From Natroniella sp046097105 (GTDB lineage: Bacteria; Bacillota; Halanaerobiia; Halobacteroidales; Halobacteroidaceae), in the NCBI RefSeq assembly GCF_046097105.1, contig NZ_CP175562.1:1240001-1304000 (forward strand): 64,000 nucleotides of DNA. Reading direction: 5' to 3'. The position numbers were made by a program, and so were the translations under genes. This document shows positions 56,610-64,000 of this stretch, in pieces. How positions within the stretch are numbered: position 1 is the stretch's first letter; each line of letters starts with the position of its first letter. The notes under the pieces were generated by a model that was given only the letters and a program-made list of their open reading frames with translations, did not search any database and was not told the origin of the DNA.

Positions 56610-56655
56610 CACTTATTTCCCCTCATTTAATATTAATTCTCTATTATAGGCAAAA

Positions 56656-57993
56656 TTAATTTTTCACTAGCTTAGCTATAAAGAAACCTTCTAATAATTT
56701 TTGATCAGGCAACAACTGTAAACAACCATCACTTAAATAACCTTCTAATCCCAACTCTACCATCTGCTCTGTTAAGTCAACTATTGAAAAAGAAGTGAAC
56801 TCTTCTAAGAATTTAGTAATCACTTCTTGATTTTCTTGTTTAGTAAAAGTACATGTACTATAAACTAGCTCTCCTCCAGATTTAAGAAATTCAGCTGCAT
56901 TAGCTAGTAACTCTAACTGTAGCTGCTGTAACTCTTTTAGATCCTGTGGCTTCTTTTGCCATCTGATCTCCGGCTTTTTTGCTATAATTCCTAACCCTGA
57001 GCAAGGAGCATCAATCAATACCTGATCTACTTCCTCCTCAAAGCTGACCTCTCGACCATCTTCTCTGATAGTTTCAATATTATTAATACCTAATCGTTCA
57101 CAATTTTCTTTAATTAAATCTAATTTATGATCATGAATATCAACCGCATAAACTTTACCTTGATTATTCATCAATTGGGCCAAATGAGTAGCTTTCCCCC
57201 CTGGTGCTCCACAGAGATCAACTACTAAACTATCTTCAGTCGGTGCTAAAACATGACCTACTAACATAGAACTAAACCCTTGCACCTGAAACTTACCTTC
57301 TTGGAAAGTGATTAACCTCTCTACTGCTGAATAATCAGTCAATTCAACTGCTTCAGGCAACATCTTAATCTCTTCTGCCTGAGCCCCTTCTGTAACTAAG
57401 TCAGCTAATAATTCACCTGTTGTTACCTGTAATGTATTAGTTCTGATCACTGTTGGTGGAACTTGATTTAAGCTCTTACAGATCTCAATTGTCTTCTCCT
57501 GGCCAAATCTTTTGACCCACCGTTCAACCAACCACTGTGGTTGAGAATACTTATATCTAATGTGTTGTACTGGCTGCTGTTGAAGGCTAGGATAATCTAT
57601 CTCATCTAAATTACGGATAATATTTCTTAAAACACCATTAATAAACTTAACTGCTCCTCGATTACAGTGACCTTTTGCCACTTCAACTGTTTCATTACAA
57701 GCAGCTGGAGCAGGAATTCGATCTAAAAATTTAATTTGATAAACTCCTAATCGCAAAGCATTTCGTACCCAAGATGTCATCTCTTTAACTTTTCGATTAG
57801 CAACCTGATTAATGATCCAATCAAGACTATTTCTCATTCTGATCGTCCCATAAATTAACTGAGTAGCCAAACTTCGATCTCGTTTATCCAATTGAGATTG
57901 ATTTAATAGATTATTGACAACTAAGTTAGAATAACCTTCTTCTTCATTAATACGATAAATTGCTTTTAGAGCTAACTGACGTGCATTATTCAT
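56656..57993 (-). CDS. rsmB: 16S rRNA (cytosine-967-C5)-methyltransferase
   Basis: A 445-residue m5C methyltransferase. The N-terminal NusB-like domain covers about 1-140 (RQLALKAIYRINEEEGYSN). The SAM-binding VDLCGAPGGKATHLAQ is near 254, DAPCSGLGIIAKKPEIRW near 320 and the catalytic Cys in YSTCTFTKQENQ near 375. Complete. Confidence 0.95.
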   Translation of the reverse strand: MNNARQLALKAIYRINEEEGYSNLVVNNLLNQSQLDKRDRSLATQLIYGTIRMRNSLDWIINQVANRKVKEMTSWVRNALRLGVYQIKFLDRIPAPAACNETVEVAKGHCNRGAVKFINGVLRNIIRNLDEIDYPSLQQQPVQHIRYKYSQPQWLVERWVKRFGQEKTIEICKSLNQVPPTVIRTNTLQVTTGELLADLVTEGAQAEEIKMLPEAVELTDYSAVERLITFQEGKFQVQGFSSMLVGHVLAPTEDSLVVDLCGAPGGKATHLAQLMNNQGKVYAVDIHDHKLDLIKENCERLGINNIETIREDGREVSFEEEVDQVLIDAPCSGLGIIAKKPEIRWQKKPQDLKELQQLQLELLANAAEFLKSGGELVYSTCTFTKQENQEVITKFLEEFTSFSIVDLTEQMVELGLEGYLSDGCLQLLPDQKLLEGFFIAKLVKN

Positions 57994-58005
57994 CTTTAGC
58001 CTCCA

Positions 58006-58665
58006 TTAATAATCATGATAGATTTTTAATTCTTTAGTTCTTATAAATAACTTTTGCCTTCTGAAGATATTTAATCCAAAAAATGATTTTTTGTAATGAT
58101 TTACCAGTTGGGTCTCATCTATTATTACTTCGTCAACCTTTGTAGATGTAGTCAGTCTTTTTTGTACCATAACACCTAATACTGGACCAACAAGATTAGC
58201 TACAACTATTGCTAATAGAACATATAGTATGTTAAAGTATCCCGTTTGTATTAATAAAAACAAAAAAATAACTGATGCTAAAATGTTAGCTACCGCTATA
58301 CTGGTTCCACACCTTCTGTGGACAACCAAGCCAACCTCTCCTTGTTGGAGACGGGCCAACCCTTCCTGAGCTGCCTGCTCTATAAATCGGGGGTTGACCA
58401 CTCCATTAATATAAAAACCATCTTCTTTAGCTAAACCTGATAAAGATTGACAACCAAACTTCTCTTCTAAAACATTAATCGTGGCATGTTCTAAAGCATG
58501 GTTCTGCCTTAATCTCGAATTAGTAGCTATCTTAATAATCTGTTTAGGTGCCAATAATAATGTAATAACCGAATCAATAGTAAATTTATATGGTATGAAA
58601 ATAACCGCCAAAAAGATAAGAGAAAGAATAGGAAATAACAAAAAGAATAATAGATAATAAAACAT
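58006..58665 (-). CDS. DUF6391 family membrane protein
   Basis: A 219-residue protein with membrane segments near 5-30, 125-142 and 145-170. The family-like core HALEHATINVLEEKFGCQSLSGLAKEDGFYING lies at about 56-88, and HRRCGTS at about 116-122. The HALEHATIN motif has the look of a metal-binding helix, but no function is established. Small gaps to rsmB (12 bases) and the protease gene (27 bases) show co-transcription. Confidence 0.7.
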   Translation of the reverse strand: MFYYLLFFLLFPILSLIFLAVIFIPYKFTIDSVITLLLAPKQIIKIATNSRLRQNHALEHATINVLEEKFGCQSLSGLAKEDGFYINGVVNPRFIEQAAQEGLARLQQGEVGLVVHRRCGTSIAVANILASVIFLFLLIQTGYFNILYVLLAIVVANLVGPVLGVMVQKRLTTSTKVDEVIIDETQLVNHYKKSFFGLNIFRRQKLFIRTKELKIYHDY

Positions 58666-58692
58666 CTTTAATCAGTCCTTTAACCAAGATCA

Positions 58693-59388
58693 TTAATCAT
58701 TATTTAACATACCACGCATCACTACCAACCTAATTAAATGACCTATTGAAACCAGCGTAGCTGCTACATAAGTTAAAGCGGCTGCATTTAAGACCTTCTT
58801 AGTCCCCCTAACTTCATTTCGACCTAAATATTGATTTCGCTGTAATAACTTCATTGCTCGACTACTTGCATTAAATTCAACAGGTAATGTTACAATCTGA
58901 AATAAAACTGCTGCCGCAAAAAAAATAATCCCCAATGTAACTATAAACTCAGATCTGAAGAATATAAACCCAAAAACTGCTAACATTGGACCAACTCGCG
59001 AACCAAAATTAGCTGCTGGAAATAGAGAATGTCTAATATTTAAAGGTGCATAATTAACAGCATGCTGAATTGCATGACCTACTTCATGAGCTGCTACCCC
59101 CAAAGATGCTAAGGAACTGCCACTATAAACATCAGGCGATAACCTAACAGTCTTAGAACGAGGGTCATAATGATCTGATAACTTCCCTCTAGTCTGCTGG
59201 ACACTTACACCATGAATACCTTCTCGTTGCAATATTTCTCGAGCAACCTCTCCGCCGGTCTTATTGGTCTTGGCCCTAACATTCAAATATTTATTAAAGG
59301 TAGATTTAACCTTAAATTGAGCATATATCGCAATTAAAATGGCAGGAAGTACAATAATCATCGTCGGATCAAAAAAGAAAAATGGCAT
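58693..59388 (-). CDS. membrane zinc metallopeptidase (YugP-like)
   Basis: A 231-residue integral membrane protease of the YugP-like family. The zinc site is HEVGHAIQHA (about 106-115), with membrane segments near 5-22, 140-170 and 195-225. The substrate is unknown. Within the conserved priA-rpe housekeeping run, it lies 27 bases upstream of the DUF6391 gene. Confidence 0.88.
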   Translation of the reverse strand: MPFFFFDPTMIIVLPAILIAIYAQFKVKSTFNKYLNVRAKTNKTGGEVAREILQREGIHGVSVQQTRGKLSDHYDPRSKTVRLSPDVYSGSSLASLGVAAHEVGHAIQHAVNYAPLNIRHSLFPAANFGSRVGPMLAVFGFIFFRSEFIVTLGIIFFAAAVLFQIVTLPVEFNASSRAMKLLQRNQYLGRNEVRGTKKVLNAAALTYVAATLVSIGHLIRLVVMRGMLNND

Positions 59389-59408
59389 TTAAATCACCCC
59401 TTTAGCTA

Positions 59409-59650
59409 TTTGACATTTAATAATGAATATTTAATAGTTAACAACTTAAAAATCAAACCCTTTAACCATTGCAAATATAAAAGTTTTGAACTTAATTTTT
59501 TACTGACACTGACACATAATTGTAATTTAGTGTGGCTTTTCATTAAACATACCTATATTCTTTTATAAATTGTTAGTTCTTTATTAGTGTTACTTGTTGT
59601 TCATTCGTGGTTAATTAGTCTTACGATTTTGAATTTAACTATTCATTGCT
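59409..59650. repeat. heptamer-period repeats and gap between DUF116 gene and protease gene
   Basis: Units of TTTAATA/ATGAATA type (about 59410-59441), then an ACACTGACAC-TAATTGTAA block near 59508-59532 like that at 33.5 kb, and finally the ATTCATTGCTTTT edge that overlaps the DUF116 stop codon. No promoter or gene is obvious in the gap. Confidence 0.4.
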
Positions 59651-60414
59651 TTTTCCCTCATCGGCTCCTTATAGATTAACCTGTCAACTGCTTTTTCTAT
59701 CTTATCTACTTCTACCCCCGTATTAAAACAGGGACCATTTGGCCTTAAGTTAACTACGCCTACCACTGGCATTGGATAGACATCTTGAATCCCAGTACTT
59801 AAATCACGTTCACAAGCAACAGCTATAATAGCTTTCGGCCTTGTTTCCTTGATAATCTTGCGGGCCAAAGTTCCTCCTGTTGCAATTGCTAAATTCAAGC
59901 CATACTTCTCCTCTAATCCAATCAAATCATCTACTTGACAGCGACCACACCTTTGACAGTTATCTAGATCACTTGTTACTCTAAAATTACAATCTGCAAG
60001 TTGAATACAATGGGGTAATAAAATTAGTATATCCTGAGCATTAACTTCAATATCATCAGGATTAATTAATTGATTGCTCATCTTGATAAATGAAGATTGA
60101 ACCTCTTTTTTATCAAACCCTAAAAAAGCACCTAATTGAATAATGACCGGTAAAAAATAAGCAATCACCAATTTAATCGGTATAAATAACCACTTTATCG
60201 GCCGTTGTAATTTAATCGTGACTAAAATACCTATAATTCCTAAAATTAAGATTAAAGAAATTACTGACAAGACAAGGCTTATAACTAATAGTACTCCATA
60301 ACTTAATAGATTAAAACCAAAGAAATTTAAATACCAGATCCCACTTACTAAGATTCCTACTACAACCAATGATAATAATAATAATCCAATAAATAGCCCT
60401 TTAGATTCTGTCAT
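59635..60414 (-). CDS. DUF116 family protein
   Basis: A 259-residue protein with two or three N-terminal membrane segments (about 8-28, 32-65, 75-98) and a cytosolic domain with CNFRVTSDLDNCQRCGRCQVDDLIGL (a Cys cluster near 140-165), ATGGTLARKII and VACERDLSTGIQDV, typical of DUF116. The cysteines suggest a metal or iron-sulfur site. The gene is a regular neighbour of fmt and def in Firmicutes. Its stop region (KAMNS) lies in the repeat edge. Confidence 0.85.
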   Translation of the reverse strand: MTESKGLFIGLLLLSLVVVGILVSGIWYLNFFGFNLLSYGVLLVISLVLSVISLILILGIIGILVTIKLQRPIKWLFIPIKLVIAYFLPVIIQLGAFLGFDKKEVQSSFIKMSNQLINPDDIEVNAQDILILLPHCIQLADCNFRVTSDLDNCQRCGRCQVDDLIGLEEKYGLNLAIATGGTLARKIIKETRPKAIIAVACERDLSTGIQDVYPMPVVGVVNLRPNGPCFNTGVEVDKIEKAVDRLIYKEPMREKAMNS

Positions 60415-60416
60415 TA

Positions 60417-61358
60417 CTAATCTCCTAACTTACTTCCTACTTTAATATCATACCCTAACAGATAATCTGTAGCTGACATCTTCTGCTTACTAGCTGGTTG
60501 TAGTTCTGTTAATGCTATTTGGCCCTTCCCTGTTTGAACAACAATTCCTAAATCATTATCTAATTCAACGATAGTTCCTGCTTCTATTTTATCATTCACC
60601 TTTTTTTGATCAACTACCTGAGATGCCCATAACTTTAATCGTTGGCCCTGATAATAAGTATAAGAACCAGGCCATGGATTAAATCCTCTAATCAAATTCC
60701 AAATATCCTCCGCACTTTGACCCCAATCAATCTCTCCTTCTTTCTTGTCTACTTTATCAGCATAAGTTGCTACTGTATCATCTTGTTTTTGATAAGAGAC
60801 TGAACCATCTGCAATTGCTGTCAGTGTTTGAACCAACAGCTCTCCTCCAACTAAAGCCAGCCTATCATGTAAACTTCCAACAGTATCTTCAGCAGTAATT
60901 TCTACCTCCTGCTGTAAGATCATATCTCCCGTATCCATACCTAACTCTAACTTCATTGTTGTCACGCCTGTAACCTGATCTCCATTAATGATTGCTCGAT
61001 GAATTGGAGCAGCCCCTCGATACTTAGGCAATAAAGAGGAGTGTAAATTGATACAGCCATAGTGAGGTAAGTTTAAAACCTCCTCTGGTAATATCTGTCC
61101 ATAAGCAACAACAGCAATTACTTCGGGAGCCCACTCTTTCAATTTATCTATCCCTTCTGAAATATCTTCTGGTTGGAAAACCTCTAAATCATATTCTAAA
61201 GCCTTCTTTTTAACAGGTGTCGGTTGTAACTTTTGACCTCGGCCTCTCTTTCTATCTGGCTGGCTAATTACCCCTTTCACCTTGATAACTTCTATTTCTA
61301 ATAATGCCTCCAATGACGGAACAGCAAAATCAGGTGTCCCCATAAATACAATATCCAT
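60417..61358 (-). CDS. fmt: methionyl-tRNA formyltransferase
   Basis: A 313-residue enzyme that formylates initiator Met-tRNA, using 10-formyl-THF. The N-terminal domain has FMGTPDFAVPSLEAL, and the active-site NLHSSLLPKYRGAAPIHRAI and GMDTGDMI are intact. The C-terminal OB domain contains IRGFNPWPGSYT. Two bases separate it from the DUF116 gene. Confidence 0.96.
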   Translation of the reverse strand: MDIVFMGTPDFAVPSLEALLEIEVIKVKGVISQPDRKRGRGQKLQPTPVKKKALEYDLEVFQPEDISEGIDKLKEWAPEVIAVVAYGQILPEEVLNLPHYGCINLHSSLLPKYRGAAPIHRAIINGDQVTGVTTMKLELGMDTGDMILQQEVEITAEDTVGSLHDRLALVGGELLVQTLTAIADGSVSYQKQDDTVATYADKVDKKEGEIDWGQSAEDIWNLIRGFNPWPGSYTYYQGQRLKLWASQVVDQKKVNDKIEAGTIVELDNDLGIVVQTGKGQIALTELQPASKQKMSATDYLLGYDIKVGSKLGD

Positions 61359-61388
61359 TATATCCCCTCCAAATTAACAAAACTACAA

Positions 61389-61823
61389 TTAATAATCAAT
61401 AAACAATCTACCAGCTAAATGGTCAATTTCATGTTGTAAAACCCGAGCCAATAAACCATTACCTTCAAGCTCTATCTCTTCTCCCTCACGATTTAAAGCC
61501 TTAACTTTAACTTGATAAGCTCGTTCTACATCACCATTCTGCTCTGGAATACTCAAACATCCCTCTTGATCAATATAAGTCCTATCTGAACTTTCTACAA
61601 TTTCAGGATTGATTAACTCAATTACATCTTGACCTATATCAATTACAACAATCTGCTTAGAAATACCTATCTGTGGAGCAGCTAAACCTACCCCTTGTGC
61701 ATCATACATTGTTTCAACCATATCATCAAGTAATTTAGTTGTTTTATCTGTAATCTCTTCTACCTTCTTAGCTTTAGTTCGTAAAACTGGATCTCCTAAC
61801 TCTCTAATATTTAAAATTGCCAT
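61389..61823 (-). CDS. def: peptide deformylase
   Basis: A 144-residue metalloenzyme that removes the N-formyl group from new proteins. The three motifs are GVGLAAPQIG, EGCLSIP and QHEIDHLAG, giving the Cys and two His metal ligands. Thirty bases before fmt. The length is that of the short type 1/3 enzymes. Confidence 0.95.
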   Translation of the reverse strand: MAILNIRELGDPVLRTKAKKVEEITDKTTKLLDDMVETMYDAQGVGLAAPQIGISKQIVVIDIGQDVIELINPEIVESSDRTYIDQEGCLSIPEQNGDVERAYQVKVKALNREGEEIELEGNGLLARVLQHEIDHLAGRLFIDY

Positions 61824-61842
61824 TCTTATCCCCCTCAGTAAA

Positions 61843-61981
61843 CCAATTAATATTTAAGATTTAATATTGATTGAATAATTAACAATTAAAACCAATCTGA
61901 ACCATTGAGTATAGAGCGTTACATAGTCTTTAGCTTTTAAGGCTTTGAACTTTAACTATTCACTATTCAATATTCACTGCA
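61843..61981. repeat. heptamer-period inverted repeat upstream of def
   Basis: Units ATTAATA/TTTAAGA/TTTAATA (about 61845-61873) are mirrored by ATTCACT/ATTCAAT/ATTCACT (about 61957-61978). The left edge (AATTAATATTTAA) matches that upstream of carB. Confidence 0.5.
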
Positions 61982-62004
61982 TTTATTATCAGCCTTAACT
62001 TATA

Positions 62005-64000
62005 TTATAACATCCCTATCGGGTCAACATCAATACTTACTCTTACAGTTTCAATACTTTCTTCCTCCCTTAACTGCTCTAAACTCTCCACATTAACCTG
62101 TCTTAATTTTTCTAAATCAGTTCCTTTTAAAATCAACTGCCATCTGAATTCACCTTTCAGTTTACTTAATGGTGCCGGAACTGGCCCAAGTAGCATTATC
62201 TCCTCACTATTTAGGTTATGCAAATATGAATTAATAATTACCCCTAATTGGTTAGCAAGTTTAATTACCCGCTCTTCTTCTTCACCAGCTACAATAATGT
62301 TAATCAAGTGACTATAAGGAGGATACAGACACCCTTGTCTCTGTTCTATTTCGTATTGATAAAAGCTTTCATAATCATGCTCCTTAGCTAACTGAATACT
62401 ATAATGTTCAGGAGTGTAGCTTTGAACTATCACTTCCCCCGATTTCTCACCACGGCCTGTCCTCCCTGCAACCTGAGTCAATAGTTGAAAAGTCCGCTCA
62501 CCAGCTCTAAAATCAGGAAAATTCAAAGAAGTATCGGCAGTAATCACACCTACTAAAGTCACATTTGAGAAATCATGACCTTTAGCCACCATCTGTGTTC
62601 CTAGTAAAATATCAGCTTTTCCTGTCTTAAAATCTGATAAAATTTGTTGATAAGAACCTTTTCGCCGAGTTGTATCCACATCCATTCTTAAGATATCAGC
62701 TTCTGGAAGTAACTCCTGTAACTGCTCTTCTACCTTTTGCGTTCCTAAACCAAAGTACTTGATATACCTACTTTCACACTCAGGACAAATATCAGGGTTT
62801 GTCTCTTTATGATCACAATAGTGACACTGCAATAAATTAGAATGGGCATGATAAGTCAAAGATACATCACAAGCCTCACACTCCATGACATGTCCACATT
62901 CTCTACATTGAACAAAAGTAGAAAACCCTCGCCGATTCAGAAAGATGATGCTTTGTTCACCCCGCTCTAATGTTTGAGTCAATTTCTCTTGTAATAGACT
63001 ACTGAACATACTCCTATTACCATCTTTTAACTCTTCTCTTAGATCAACTACCTCTACTGGTGGTAAAGGTCGATTATCGATTCTAGTTGGCAACTCCAAC
63101 ATTTGATAATCACCAATTTGCGCTCGATAATATGCTTCTAAAGAAGGAGTGGCAGTTCCTAAGAGCGTTACTGCTCCATTCAACTCTGCTCTCTTGACTG
63201 CTACTTCACGGGCATGGTATTTAGGATGATCTGCTTGTTTATAACTTGTCTCATGCTCTTCATCAATAATTATTATCCCTAAGTTTTCAAAAGGAGCAAA
63301 GATAGCTGAGCGAGCTCCTACTACTATCTTAACCTCTCCCTCCTTAATCTTTCTCCACTCATCAAATCTCTCACCAATCGATAATTGACTATGTAAAACT
63401 GCTACTTGCTCCCCAAATCTCCCTTTAAATCGAGCAATCGTTTGAGGGGTCAAAGATATCTCAGGAACTAAAACAATTGCTTCTTGGCCCTTAGCTAAAA
63501 CTTGAGCAATCGCCTGTAAATAAACTTCTGTCTTACCACTTCCCGTAACCCCTTTCAATAAAAAAGTTCTAGAATTAACTTCATTTAATGCTGAACAGAT
63601 TCTCTTAATTGCTAAACTCTGTTCAGCAGTCGGATCTAACGGCTCTGTCTGTGCAAAATCATTAGCTCTATAAGGATTTCTTTTCACTTCCAGCCATTGA
63701 TAAAAGAGTAATCCTTTTTCTTTCAACCTTCTAACAGTCCCAGAAGTTGTATCAACTTTTTTAGCCAACTCAGTCATAATTAAGTTAGCATCAGGATATT
63801 CAATTAAATAAGATAAAACTGCTGCTTGCTTAGGGGCTCTATTTTGTATCTGTTTGATTATCTGTTCTGTCTTCTCTATTGACTGGGCCAACTTCACAAC
63901 CCGCTTTTTTTTAACCTTTTGTTCCCCACTAGGAACAATTGCTTTTAAAGCAGAGATCAAATAACATTGATAATAATTAGCCATCCAGCGAGCCACCATT
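62005..64000 (-). CDS. priA: primosomal helicase PriA (N' protein), 5' truncated by window
   Basis: The 3'-5' helicase that restarts stalled replication forks. Visible are Walker A GVTGSGKTE, the IIIDEEHETSYKQ box, two zinc-binding cysteine sets (CRECGHVMECEAC and CHYCDHKETNPDICPEC), GLGTQKVEEQLQELLP and QVAGRTGRGEKSG. The first visible residues (VARWMANYYQCYLISALKA) belong to the end of the 3'-DNA-binding domain, so about 100 residues lie beyond 64000. The apparent Met at the edge is internal. Confidence 0.95.
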   Translation of the reverse strand, partial: MVARWMANYYQCYLISALKAIVPSGEQKVKKKRVVKLAQSIEKTEQIIKQIQNRAPKQAAVLSYLIEYPDANLIMTELAKKVDTTSGTVRRLKEKGLLFYQWLEVKRNPYRANDFAQTEPLDPTAEQSLAIKRICSALNEVNSRTFLLKGVTGSGKTEVYLQAIAQVLAKGQEAIVLVPEISLTPQTIARFKGRFGEQVAVLHSQLSIGERFDEWRKIKEGEVKIVVGARSAIFAPFENLGIIIIDEEHETSYKQADHPKYHAREVAVKRAELNGAVTLLGTATPSLEAYYRAQIGDYQMLELPTRIDNRPLPPVEVVDLREELKDGNRSMFSSLLQEKLTQTLERGEQSIIFLNRRGFSTFVQCRECGHVMECEACDVSLTYHAHSNLLQCHYCDHKETNPDICPECESRYIKYFGLGTQKVEEQLQELLPEADILRMDVDTTRRKGSYQQILSDFKTGKADILLGTQMVAKGHDFSNVTLVGVITADTSLNFPDFRAGERTFQLLTQVAGRTGRGEKSGEVIVQSYTPEHYSIQLAKEHDYESFYQYEIEQRQGCLYPPYSHLINIIVAGEEEERVIKLANQLGVIINSYLHNLNSEEIMLLGPVPAPLSKLKGEFRWQLILKGTDLEKLRQVNVESLEQLREEESIETVRVSIDVDPIGML

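Noticed and set aside
63998..64000. Taking the Met at the right edge as the priA start
   Set aside because: PriA normally has an N-terminal DNA-binding domain before this point, and no ribosome binding site can be seen because the window ends.

Overview
This window reads as low-GC chromosomal DNA from an anaerobic, spore-lineage Firmicute that has an outer membrane, most likely a halophile of the order Halanaerobiales (inference). Three things point there. Housekeeping blocks have Firmicutes order (priA-def-fmt, rsmB-rlmN-prpC-prkC-rsgA-rpe, and a pyr operon with pyrR). There is a YteA-type sporulation-lineage zinc-finger protein and an RqcH. There is also a diderm-type operon with an RND exporter, a LolA-like periplasmic protein and an outer-membrane beta-barrel. 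Nearly every gene lies on the minus strand. The exceptions are rqcH and a two-gene FliK-like/FlhB-like pair on the plus strand.

Layout. 1-8 kb: a small hypothetical gene, a MITE-like element, an SRA-like/helix-turn-helix fusion, ndk, a UvrD/PcrA helicase, a MATE exporter, a TVP38 membrane protein, a small DUF4258-like protein and a frame-broken polyprenyl synthetase relic. 8-14.8 kb: a complete rRNA operon read leftwards (16S-23S-5S) followed by ten tRNA genes (Gln, Glu, Val, Asp, Thr, Ala, Lys, fMet, Gly, Pro), driven by four tandem promoters with exact 17-bp spacers. 15-20 kb: a TetR-controlled RND/LolA-like/beta-barrel operon. 20-26 kb: a Ca2+-type P-ATPase, rqcH and a GNAT protein. 26-39 kb: the whole pyrimidine pathway in one leftward operon (pyrR-uraA-pyrB-pyrC-pyrF-carA-carB-pyrK-pyrD-pyrE), with a consensus promoter and two PyrR-type attenuators. 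39-46 kb: rluD, lspA, yteA-like, nitroreductase, DUF5665, type-4 uracil-DNA glycosylase, a coiled-coil unknown, the FliK-like/FlhB-like pair and nth. 46-50.4 kb: ribD-ribE-ribBA-ribH behind an FMN riboswitch. 50.5-64 kb: rpe, rsgA, a second MITE-like element, PASTA kinase/PP2C/FHA, rlmN, rsmB, DUF6391, a YugP-type protease, DUF116, fmt, def and priA. priA is cut by the window edge.

The most unusual non-coding feature is the intergenic DNA. It carries several families of short-period tandem repeats (six- and seven-base periods) laid out as imperfect inverted pairs. These occur in the 16S-23S spacer, between tRNA genes and at gene 3' ends, where they sometimes supply the stop codon. A separate element with about 22-bp terminal inverted repeats occurs twice. 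Among the genes, the least ordinary are the SRA-like/HTH fusion at 675-1316, the TetR-RND envelope operon, the polyprenyl synthetase relic broken exactly at a nine-T run, and the kinase/phosphatase/FHA trio. I found no CRISPR array, prophage, insertion-sequence transposase or defence island.
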